From: Phoronis australis
Taxonomy: Eukaryota; Phoronida; Phoronidae
Length of the DNA: 64,000 nucleotides
Reading direction: 5' to 3'
NCBI GenBank assembly: GCA_002633005.1
Contig: NMRA01000016.1
Coordinates: forward strand, 714,443 to 778,442
Positions 12,901-25,600 of the stretch are shown here, one piece after another. The notes beneath the pieces were generated by a model. It searched no databases and had not been told where the DNA came from. It saw only the letters and a program-made list of their open reading frames with translations. Made by a program: the position numbers and the translations under genes. How positions within the stretch are numbered: position 1 is the first letter of the stretch; each line of letters opens with the position of its first letter.

Positions 12901-15900
12901 GCCATGTTTGAAGAGCTTGACTTTTGTTTGTTTTACATGACTAATAACTGAAATAGGGAACTTATTTTTCAACCTTTTGCAGTAAAAATGGTGACGTGCT
13001 TGGCAACTGAAAGTAGTTGAAACAATTGTTTATAATGTGAATGAGCAGAGAGGAAGACTACAGAGCATGCAAATTGTATCACGTTTGGATGTTTGCTGAG
13101 TGATAACCTTGAAAGGGATGATATTTTTACTGACTGTAACAGCTGTTTGTCAGGTTTTACTCAGTTTTTACTGTACCACTTTTAGTGAATGAAAAGCATT
13201 TTTGATTTTTCCTGGTTTTGCAAGACAAGCGGGAGCCATACCAAACATACAGTACGACAAAAGTAATCATGACAGACAAAATATCATCTCCCACCCTGAC
13301 GGCTAACTCTGTTAAATTGAAAAATGACAAGTAATAACTAATAAAACTGAAAATTCCAACTACAGAATGGTTTAACCACTTTAATAACTTTCCTATTAAT
13401 ATTTCTCTTCATTCTTCGTCTTGAGGGGAGACTACTTCGACATGAATTCAGATGCTGCCCAGCCATCAGGACGAGGAATTCCAGGTCATTTTGCCAGAAT
13501 ACTTTTGGCTTGTACTGTACTATTCACTGGCCAAATGATCACCAAACAGGGAAGGATTCAATATACACACAGCTGTGAGTTTTTTAAAACCACTGTATAC
13601 ATTTGGTACAAGTCAATAGCAGGTGTTTCTTCTGATTATCTAATTGCTAATTAACATTTGGTATAGATCTGACCTACGTTACTAGGGTACTGATTGAATA
13701 ATTACTCTTCACAACATAAATTGACTCCAGCGGCAGTCCTGACAAGGCAGGCTCCAAGCAGAGCAGGTTTCCAATGAACCAAGAGCTTATGTTCTCTGTT
13801 CTTGTAATGGACCGCAATTGGAAACAAATCCTTGTCTCTTTGTGTTTGGCATTTATTTTGCATTTATCCTAAGTTATGTTTCTCTTGTAACTCTGGCATT
13901 TTGTTTCATGCAAAGCGCAACAATGGTAATCAAATCACACCTCAACATTCATACTCAGCATATTTTAAAATACGAGGAACTGATGAGCAACTCAATACTG
14001 ACAGTTTCTTACACATCAAATTCATATCAAGGAACCAACTAATTTTAAATGTTTTGCTCATATTTGCCATGTCTACCAAGACTTTTCTTGGAATATCCCT
14101 ATGTTGATCATTTTTTACTACATGCCATCCAAAAAAAATTGCCAGAAAAACTAGGAAGACTGGAATACAAGTTTCAACAAAAAAGTTTGCACAAAAATAT
14201 ACAATCACAAGGGTGTCAGGTTTACCAACCACTTGACTGACGGAGTTTTGAAATTCCTCCAGTACTTCGTAGGCCATAGAATGCAAAGGCTCTCAGAGTT
14301 TAAAAAACCACTTGACAAGTGTGAATCAGCATGTTGATTTTGCCCGCAAGCACAAGGTGCAGTGAAGAAGCATCCTTTTCACAAGCTAATTCATGGAACT
14401 GCTGAGCTTTTTAACAGGGAGGAGGGACAAGGGGGAGGAACAGCCTCGTCCCCAAAGCTCAAGATGGCGCTGATCGGGTTGAGGATTGGTTATAGGAAAT
14501 GAAACGTGTCAGAATTCTGGACACATTTTTACGGAAATCACCGGAATATCACGAGTAATATGAAGTCATGTCAACTTTGAAATTTTTTGCAGTACAACAT
14601 AAAAATGAGAACTAACAGTATATTGCAGCAATGTAAGTCTAAATTATTGCAAAAATGATGTATTTTAATTCAAAAACAGATTAATTTGCATGATACTAAA
14701 ATGCCAACAACCTTTATTTCAAACAATAACCAAACCAATACTTTCTGCTTCATGAATGGCAGCAACAACGCCTGTGAAAATAATTAAAAACTGCCTTTAT
14801 GTTAATGATGTCAAGACAGCGGCAAAATCATTGCGCAGAAGGTGTTTCCCTTAACAAGTCTCAAATACATGTACTAAACCGATCAGTGCAATCTTGAGGC
14901 TTGGGGACTAGGCTGAGGGAACGCCCTCCCTAAATATATTTTCATCCACTGGCATATCCCTACAGTAATTAGTGACTGAAGTGTCTGTTTTGCAGAAACC
15001 ACAATTTTAAATGAGACAGAAAACTTTGCTACACAGCAAAGACCTTTTTGGAACGCTCTTTTCTGGGACTACATCACTAGTTCTCAAGGGTATGACAAAA
15101 CAAGATTATTCAGTGTGAATCTTTGGAGTCAGTGCACAGCCAGAAATAGGCAGACCAAGCTGTGACAGGCATGTTTATCTTGCACTGACATCACAGACAC
15201 AACAGGGGGGAGTCATGTGACCCTGACAGGCAACTCACAACAGCTGATTCCAGAAGAAGGTATATGGGCACTGGGGCAATTAAAGTAAAACTGAATAAAG
15301 CACTTCTTCACCTATTTGGTACACAGTAAGGCAGACAAGTGAAACTTAATTTTCTTATATTTTTGAGCAATGAATTTATTTAATCTATACTAGTCAAGCT
15401 TGGGTTGTACAGTGTACAGGTGTACATTAAAATGACTACGGGCACGCCGTCCGAAAATGGCGAGACTTTACCACAATTTTGATGACTATTACCAGGCGAA
15501 GTGATGACTACGGTTCTTAAATTTGCAATGGGTATATTTTCACCAGCTGAGAGTACACCGAAGGACAAAAATATTGGACATAACAAATGTCCTTTCACAA
15601 ATACTGCCCTGATATACTATCCCACTTAATGCACAGAGAAAACAGTCAATAAAAAAACATTCATTTCCCACAAGTCAGCCGCAGTTCCTTGTGAGCTGAC
15701 TGAAGAACATTAAACCTTGTAAAACAAGCTGATTTTTTTTCACTTTTTATCTGGTGCAAGTCAGTATGCGGTTTCCTGTTCAGACTTGATGAAATGACCA
15801 GACTGTCTTCCGTGTGAGGTTCATGTCTGAATAAGTGTGATAAAACAAGAGTCAGAATGAAAAGTATACCCTTCACAGCATTGTTCACTTTCAATATGAC

Positions 15901-18900
15901 ACACAACAGACGAGGAAAACATGACTAGTAAAACCGTGATTCATCACAAGATTGACAATGCTCAACAAGCATACAAGACTGGTAAAGCAAACCCTCATGG
16001 TGCTCCAGAAATATAAAAGTTTAAGTGTGATAAACAGTTTTAGTTGGTTGCAAAGGGAGCACTAGAGAAGCTTCTAAATGGGTCGCGCAGTATGAATTAC
16101 ACGTGATGAAGGCCAATGGGACTGTATGCCAGCATTCCAACTTAGCCAGAAAGGCATGCAGTTTATTACCTGCAACTGGTGAGGTGTTTGCGACTTGGAC
16201 GATGGCGTGTTGTCATAGAACACACTTTGAGTATTGTCGTAGATTTCCTCCGATACCTGACCGTCAACGGGGGGCGTGGTNTTTTAACAGGGAGGAGGGA
16301 CAAGGGGGAAGAACAGCCTCGTCCCCAAACCTCAAGATGGCACTGATCGGGTTGAGGATTGGTTATAGGAAATGAAACGTGTCAGAATTCTGGACACATT
16401 TTTACGGAAATCACCGGAATATCACGAGTAATATAAAGTCATGTCAACTTTTTTGCAGTACAACATAAAAATGAGAACTAACGGTATATTGCAGCAATAT
16501 AGGTCTAAATTATTGCAAAAATGATGTATTTTAATTCAAAAACAGATTAATTTGCATGATACTAATATGACAACAACCTTTATTTCAAACAAGAACCAAA
16601 ACAATACCTTCTGCTTGATGAATGGCAGCAACAACGCCTGTGAAAATAATTAAAAACTGCCTTTATGTTAATGATGTCAAGGCAGCGGCAAAATGATTGC
16701 GCAGAAGGTATTTCCCTTAACAAGTCTCAAATACATGTACTAAACCGATCAGTGCAATCTTGAGGCTTGGGGACTAAGCTGAGGGAACGCCCTCCCAAAA
16801 TATATTTTCAGCCACTGGCATGTCCCCTCAGTAATTAGTGGCTGAAGTATCTGTTTTGCTGAAACCACTGTTTCAACTGAGACAGAAAACTTTGCTACAC
16901 AGCAAAGACCTTTTTGGAAGGCACTTTTCTGGGACTACATCACTAGTTCTCAAGGGTATGACAAAACAAGATTATTCAGTGTGAATCTTTGGAGTCAGTG
17001 CACAGCCAGAAATAGGCAGACCAAGCTGTGACAGGCATGTTTATCTTGCACTGGCATCACAGACACAACAGGGGGGAGTCATGTGACCCTGACAGGCAAT
17101 TCACAACAGCAGATTCCAGAAGAAGGTATATGGGCACTGGGGCAATTAAAGTAAAACTGAATAAAGCAATTCTTCACCTATTTGGTACACAGTAAGGCAG
17201 ACAAGTGAAATTTAATTTTCTTATATTTTTGAGCAATGAATTTTTTTAATCTATACTAGTCAAGCTTGGGTTGTACAGTGTACAGGTGTACATTAAAATG
17301 ACTACGGGCAGGCTGTCCGAAAATGGCGAGACTTTACCGCAATTTTGATGACTATTACCAGGCGAAGTGATGACTACGGTTCTTAAATTTGCAATAGGTA
17401 TATTTTCACCAGCTGAGAGTACACCGAAGGACAAAAATATTGGACATAACAAATGTCCTTTCACAAATACTGCCCTGATATACTATCCCAATTAATGCAC
17501 AGAGAAAACAGTCAATAAAAAACCATTCATTTCCCACAAGTCAGCCGCAGTTCCTTGTGAGCTGACTGAAGAACATTAAACCTTGTAAAACAAGCTGATT
17601 TTTTTTCACTTTTTATCTGGTGCAAGTCAGTATGCGGTTTCCTGTTCAGACTTGATGAAATGACCAGACTGTCTTCCGTGTGAGGTTCATGTCTGAATAA
17701 GTGTGATAAAACAAGAGTCAGAATGAAAAGTATACCCTTCACAGCATTGTTCACTTTCAATATGACANACTATCCCACTTAATGCACAGAGAAAACAGTC
17801 AATAAAAAAACATTCATTTCCCACAAGTCAGCCGCAGTTCCTTGTGAGCTGACTGAAGAACATTAAACCTTGTAAAACAAGCTGATTTTTTTTCACTTTT
17901 TATCTGGTGCAAGTCAGTATGCGGTTTCCTGTTCAGACTTGATGAAATGACCAGACTGTCTTCCGTGTGAGGTTCATGTCTGAATAAGTGTGATAAAACA
18001 AGAGTCAGAATGAAAAGTATACCCTTCACAGCATTGTTCACTTTCAATATGACACACAACAGACGAGGAAAACATGACTAGTAAAACCGTGATTCATCAC
18101 AAGATTGACAATGCTCAACAAGCATACAAGACTGGTAAAGCAAACCCTCATGGTGCTCCAGAAATATAAAAGTTTAAGTGTGATAAACAGTTTTAGTTGG
18201 TTGCAAAGGGAGCACTAGAGAAGCTTCTAAATGGGTCGCGCAGTATGAATTACACGTGATGAAGGCCAATGGGACTGTATGCCAGCATTCCAACTTAGCC
18301 AGAAAGGCATGCAGTTTATTACCTGCAACTGGTGAGGTGTTTGCGACTTGGACGATGGCGTGTTGTCATAGAACACACTTTGAGTATTGTCGTAGATTTC
18401 CTCCGATACCTGACCGTCAACGGGGGGCGTGGTTTTCTCCCATGGCTTTAAATTGATGTCATAATGACACACGTGTTTACTATCCCCTCCACCAGATGTC
18501 ACTGTGGACGGCTCATCAGGAGGCTTCAGCTCACTATAAATATGCTCTTGCACAACCTTAAATTTTTTGTACTTGGGGTCTACTTCACTATAGATGGGCT
18601 CTTTTTCACCTGAGCTTGATTTAGCTTTACTAAGGTAAGACTGCAGGTTATTATAGACAGTTTCTGCACTGTGCCGACTAGCTGGGGATTTATTTTGGGA
18701 TACTGTGGTGTTCGAAGGATGCGATACACGCACCACTGTGTTCTTCGGTTTGTGGTTTATACTCGCCTCTGAGTCAGTTGAACTAACAATGTGAAGCTTA
18801 CGAACGTCACCATGACGAACCTCGTCATAAATCACAGCGTTATTCTTTCTGTCAGAGTCCAATTTCGGCCATATTGCATCGCTAACGAGTCGCGTAGGGC

Positions 18901-19618
18901 TAAGAGGGGCGCGCTCTCCAGTCGCAAGCTCAAACAACATTCGACTGTGCCTGCGCTCAATGTTCAGTGATAGAGGACGACGGCGGTCTGGTGATTTCTT
19001 GTAGTGTTCCAAATTCAAGGACAGTGGTCGGCCTGGTTTGACCTCCTCATATCTATTGTCCAGATCTAGTGACAGAGGTCTCGCTTTGTGGACTGGAGGG
19101 TGCGTAGGGCTACGAGGATGAGTTGGGCTTCTATCATGCCGTATCTGTAGCGGTATCGTGTCTCTCTGGTACGGCTTCACACGGCGGACCACGTTGGGAT
19201 GACTAGAATAGTTACTATTTTCGACTTTAATTTTGTTCGCATGCTGATCACTACCACTTCCCGCAGACTTGTCCGTGATCACAACGGACACATTGTTCCG
19301 ATCCTGCACGGATTTACTAGCACCTGCCTGTACCTCCACAGTGAACTTGTGAGTTGGTCCTGAGCCAGGCTGATGCCTTATCTTCACCCTAGTTCCGTCC
19401 ACCTCCGACCCTTGTATAGCACCCGTGGTAATCTTAACAGGCACATTAAATGGCACCTTGACAATGCGACACCGTCCATAGTGGATGGCACCACACTGCT
19501 TGATGACGCAGTCCTCACAACTATGAATGGCGCGACAGCACCTCTGATCCACCTTGCTGTTATGCATGGGAGTCACGCGTGTGCAGACATATTTGAAGGT
19601 GACGACATTGGCCTGCAT
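790..19618 (-). CDS. PPP2R3: PP2A regulatory subunit B'', long PR130-like isoform
   Basis: The alternative first coding exon 18323-19618 (432 codons) ends in phase 0 at a GTAATA donor, so it can join the same 11738-11929 acceptor used by the short form. The predicted protein is 902 residues. The first ~40 residues ([23 protein letters not shown]) resemble the start of vertebrate PR130, and an ETVYNN motif matches ETVYMN of human PR130 as I recall it. An in-frame TGA sits three codons before the ATG, so this looks like a true start under its own promoter. PR130-type subunits are linked to LPP/adhesion and Wnt contexts in vertebrates; that role here is inference. Transcript support is needed to confirm the junction. 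Confidence 0.82.
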
Positions 19619-22600
19619 GTTCCTTCACAGCCAAGCCACTAGGAAGACGACTAAGTCCACACACAAATATGTGATTGCCACATCTATGACGGCGTGGCTA
19701 TTACTACAGGACTAGGCTACACTCAGCGTCCTGTGTGGTAATTATTTGCTCCTTTCCAGAACTGAAATGGTACAAAACAGCGATCATATGGAAGACCACT
19801 TAACTAGCACCGTGTGGCAACATTTGCTGCTTTCTATCAAAAAGATATCACAGCACGGCCACTCCAGCAAAATACAAGCTATCGCATCAAGAAAATAGCA
19901 AGATAATACACTATCCTCCTGTCTCTAAGTTCCTAATGAAAACAACCAGAGTGCACTTCATAGCACTTAGCATAAAAGCTTTCAACAAGTGTAAAACCTG
20001 AACATACAGTTTCTGCAACTCTGACAGATCAGCAAAACTCTGAAGAATCACCAATGCCCAGTACTGACCATCTGTGAGGACTTAGAAATGCCATGTAATA
20101 ACCACTAAAGAACAATCATTACCATACAGCCTTCTCTGAAGCCTAATCACAACAAACTCTGGCATAAGCCCCTAAAATAACACCAACCTCATTATCACTG
20201 TCATAAGTCCTACTTGAAATGAACCATGTCAGTGAAATGAAACTCAATCCCACCTACTGACAGTCACCAAGTATGTTAGGGCATGGGTTATGGGTGAGTG
20301 ATTCGAGTTGCAAAACTGGGGTAAATAAGGATTAAGGAATGAATTTTGTGGGCCAACTAGAAAAATAAGTTGGCTACAGAGAAACGCAATTACCTAAGCC
20401 ATAGTCTGAGCACTAAATTTTTCAGGACCAATTCAGTAAATTTTTGTTCAGGCTGCACACAAAAATAATACTGGTCTGTGAAAGCTTAGCCAGACATCAA
20501 GTGTTCTGAACAATACCAGTAAGGATTTAAGTCACTACTGTAATTCATGATAACTAAGCTATATCAGCATAGTTCGTGAGTATGTACTCTGTAGGCCTAC
20601 TGATACCTGGTCCAGACTACAGAGGGCTTCCAATGAGTCACAGAGCCTGTACAAATGCCTCCAAATAAATTGTGCATACAACAACTCGATTCTCGGAATA
20701 ACATATTCAACGTTTAAATGTCAAATATGTGAGCACGTCAAGTGAAATCAGGGTGTTCTACCGCAGCCGAGACGAGGTGCCAATACCAGGTACAAGGGGG
20801 ATAGCCCAGGACTAAGTAGTGACACCCTAGCAAAGGTCATAAGGGCAGAAAGAATGCTGATTTCACTAGCAATAAACACCAAGGTTTACTTTATTATGTA
20901 TCAAGAATGACAACATAACCTTTCAAAACAGAACAAGGGCTTGTGTCACAAAGGACCTCACACTGACACTTCAAAAAAAACTTTAACCCAAGATGATCTA
21001 TTTTGATAGAGTCTAAACAACTAAACTTCAGAAATTTATCTTTCTGACTGCAAAGTATATGACACTGTCCAGGCCACTGCAGTTTTCTAATTCAACAGAT
21101 CAACACAATGGGGGTAAGCCATAAATCTTACCAAGCATTGTTGCCATGGAAACAGTGAATGAAAGATTGATTGGTAATTAGTTATTGTTAAAATGTTTAG
21201 CTAGTCCAGACCCATTGCAAGACCACAGGAAACTAGTTGACCTCTGTCCAAGAAGACTGACAAATGAGTTTGAGTCAAGAACAGTAAATCATGGAATTAA
21301 ATGCTTATCTAGGTAAGTCACTCAGGCAGTGTTGTGCTTGAGCTTGGAATTACGCTTAATCTCAAGATGGTGTACGTGAGAATTTGGAATTACTATTTGT
21401 TCATTTAAAAGCAGTCAGAATAAAGGATTTTTGTATTTATCGGCATTTTCATTTTTGCCCAAACTAGTGTCACAGAATCAGAGGAATAAGTGAACGATTA
21501 ATTAATCATTTGGTGAATAAAGTGGACAATGCCAGTTGAAAAAACACCAGAGTGAAGTTTGGCTAACATTTACACTATTTATCAACATATGATTGATTGA
21601 TGTATGTAGTGCAATTTCTTGTCAACATGAACGTGATTACTTAATTGAACTTCTCACGTATACTTGGACATTACATACATGATTTTGAGACCAAGCAGAA
21701 TTCCAATAAACAACACAACAACACAGTCACTTGCGTTTTCAATTTTGTGTCTTCACAGTGGCTATTAGGCAACGGGCAATTTGATACCATCACTCCTACA
21801 AAATTACTGTCAAACAGCTTTCAAGAACATTATAGTTGTTAATGCAAGAGGTCATAAGGAGTCTACTTCCCAGTAACTCCAACTACTAACCTTAAGGTGG
21901 TAACCTCGAGCTACGATATACTTAGTATCTATATATCTCCTACAACATAAATCTCACATCCTTTCAGAGTACATGGCTTGCAGCGAACAAAGTACACCAT
22001 AGTGACTGAACAGTTAAGACAGGGCATTGGTGACACCATTAAGGAGTGAGAAAGCAATCCACTACCAGCTACAACTTGAGATGATCTCTCACACATTAAG
22101 CGCTCAGCTAATCACAAGCAAGAGGACTTCAACAGGAAAGTTACGGCAACATGACATACAAGCAACTGTACTCAACATGTTCAGGTCTGCTGGGATTCTC
22201 GGGGTGGAAAGTAAAATGACCTTCAGACTATGTAAACCACAGCTGCTTCTCAAAGAATGTCGCATGCTAATGAGCTATTAACTTAATTAATACACCATAG
22301 TTTTCAGTAAGACTTCAACCTGATCAGCATAAAAAACATACAAAACCACAAACTTCTATAGGCCACAGACAGAAAGGTCACCATCACAGACAGACCAACA
22401 CCATCCAACTAGTTGTCAAACCGCCCGATGGCAAAAGAGTATTATATGGACCGACTCTCCACTTGGCAGGCTCCAGGGCTTGAGGTTCTTGTATGCTCAC
22501 AGCAGTGAACAAGCCAGCTGACTACACAAGACATGGAGGATGGTTCACTGACTGATTGAGCTAACGACTTCCACATGCCAGAAAACCATATATGGAGAGG

Positions 22601-25600
22601 GCAACCCCCATGTAGTGTGCTTTTATGCCAATAGGTTTCGCTAGTNTTGCAGCGAACAAAGTACACCATAGTGACTAAACAGTTAAGACAGGGCATTGGT
22701 GACACCATTAAGGAGTGAGAAAGCAATCCACTACCAGCTACAACTTGAGATGATCTCTCACACATTAAGCGCTCGGCTAATCACAAGCAAGAGGACTTCA
22801 ACAGGAAAGTAACGGCAACATGACATACAAGCAACTGTACTCAACATGTTCAGGTCTGCTGGGATTCTCGGGGTGGAAAGTAAAATGACCTTCAGACTAC
22901 GTAAACCACAGCTGCTTCTCAAAGAATGTCGCATGCTAATGAGCTATTAACTTAATTAATACACCATAGTTTTCAGTAAGACTTCAACCTGATCAGCATA
23001 AAAAACATACAAAACCACAAACTTCTATAGGCCACAGACAGAAAGGTCACCATCACAGACAGACCAACACCATCCAACTAGTTGTCAAACCGCCCGATGG
23101 CAAAAGAGTATTATATGGACCGACTCTCCACTTGGCAGGCTCCAGGGCTTGAGGTTCTTGTATGCTCACAGCAGTGAACAAGCCAGCTGACTACACAAGA
23201 CATGGAGGATGGTTCACTGACTGATTGAGCTAACGACTTCCACATGCCAGAAAACCATATATGGAGAGGGCAACCCCCATGTAGTGTGCTTTTATGCCAA
23301 TAGGTTTCGCTAGTTATCGTGACCACACAGCTGGACCAGGAAGCACCAAGATGAATGACTAAGGAGGTGTACGAGTGTGTCATTTGTGAGCTAAAATGTG
23401 ATTTGTGAAATTTTAAGTTCACCGATAGTTTTCAGTGTGATAATAATCAATCCTTATAGAGCAAGTGCACTTCACAGGACTGGATCTAAGATATCAGCTA
23501 GGTAAAACATTAATTATATAATGTGCCAGTTTTTTGAAGGATAGAAATCAAAAGCGACTACTCCAGAACCATAAAATGGCATCATTTTGGGAGCTCTTTA
23601 GATTATGAAACCAAGAAAATTTCAGAGAGTATAAGCAGTCATGACATGCAACCAAATCAATAACACAAGTTAAAGTTTCAAAAAATGACTTAAAACTGTC
23701 ATGGTCAAATTTACACCCATGACAGAAATGATTTCTGCCAAGCTTTAACACATTTCGTATGAATCAGGAGTTTTATCTTTTGTAATAAGCAGACTTAATT
23801 TTTAAGTGATGGTGTAATTTTAATTTTTTTCTGAAGTTAGAACATTGATGAAACAGGCTCTCATATCTAAGGGTACGTAGGACCCTAGAAAAATATCAAC
23901 ATTTGGCTTGCTCCCAAACATAGTATCTCATAAATGACAGATCAGATTGATACGAAACATTCGCCTATAATGCTTGAAGCACTTTTCTGCAAAACTGTGT
24001 TAAAAATTGCTTTTAAAATGTTCCGCTTTTGCCTTAGGGGCTATCAAAAACGAGACTCTCATGATATTTATGAAAAAAATTAAAGATTGCATACAACAAT
24101 AATGAAATATATTAGAAAATTCTAATTGTAGCAATTTTGATTTTACTTTGGGAATTAACAGCCAATGAAATTTTGTCACAGCGTTGTTTTGCTACAAAAT
24201 CAACGTAACCTTCTGTGTTGCGAAATTTTACTAAAAACCAATGGTCACATGATCCAATCAATGGCAGATTGATAAAACAGTTAAAAATTGAAGACTAAAG
24301 GCTTTCTACTTGCAGAGAATATTATATACTTTTATAGACTGGGCTGCTTTTTATAGTTTTATAGATGTGTGGCTGAATGTGCAGATTCAGATTTATAAAT
24401 CGGGTCTCACGTAACCTCAAGTCAGTTTCTTTAGCTTAGACATTAAGAAATAACACCGAGCTTGACTTACAAATACATAGCTGAGTAATAACAAGTAGTG
24501 CTGGGATGACAATTGAATTAAAATGGATGACATGCACTTTTAATGTGATTTTGATGATCTTTCCTTAGTGCTCACGGCGACTGTGATGGGTATATTGGTA
24601 ATACTGTAGATATTTATTTTACAATCTGAAAACTTTTCTTTATGTTATTATCGTCTTTATCATTCTCCTGCAGAACTTTTACGATAGCTGTCAAAGCTCG
24701 AAAATGTGTTTTAAAGTTGTACTTCACACAGAACAGGGCTAAAGTAAAATTAAACTCAACTTTTCAATGACAATGGTAAACGCTTTTGAACGGGACGCTT
24801 TCAAGTAGCAAATGTAGTGAGTGGTCGTGTGGACCGAACCTCGCCGTATGCAACAGCAAAGAATCAGCTCTTCTCAAGGTCCAAAACAGCGGTAATTCAA
24901 GTAAGGGAAAAGCCGACATCAGTGTTATAAGGGCACGTGATCTAAATCAAACTTCGTTCCTGGACGGTGCGGGGGATTTATAGCAACTTCAATACATTGC
25001 ATACAAAGTCATTGTTCTCACATGGATTAAAGTTGAGCGTGGTGGGAACTAGGGAACGCTGTGATTCCCAACAGAGTTCCGAACAGAGGCCACTGTGCCA
25101 TGTACTTCTCAGTGAAATTTTTTTGCGAATACTTAAGAGCATAATTGAATAAATTTCCATAAAAATGGTGTGTTAAATAACATAATTTCCATAAAAATGA
25201 TTATTAAAGGATACATTTAAATACGGTAACGTAATTTCCATCACAGTGCGAGATAATTTCCATGAAAATACTTCAATCAACATTCATTTCCATAAAAATG
25301 GTCAGGTAAAGAGTACAGTGAACACTAGACAGGAAAATGAGACTGTACATGCAGCTAGATCAAAAACATTGTATAGCGTCATGATTCTAAAAAAAAAAAT
25401 AAGCATTGGGGCTCAAAATGTGAATGTAGTCGTGAAATTTGAGGGCGGTGTGACTCACCACGCTCTAAAAAGCTTGGTGAGTATTTAGCATTTTCCTTAA
25501 CTCTTTAGATGAAGAACAATTAGTGAAACAATACTGTTTTTTAAAGTTGATCCACAATCATTCTGGAAACATATGGAAAAGTGACGAACATACCAATAAA

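Larger units (their letters stand above)
11930..18322. other. PPP2R3 intron between exon 1a and exon 2
   Basis: This non-coding stretch holds the duplicated allelic blocks at 14409-15901 and 16282-17767. I see no other gene. Confidence 0.7.
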
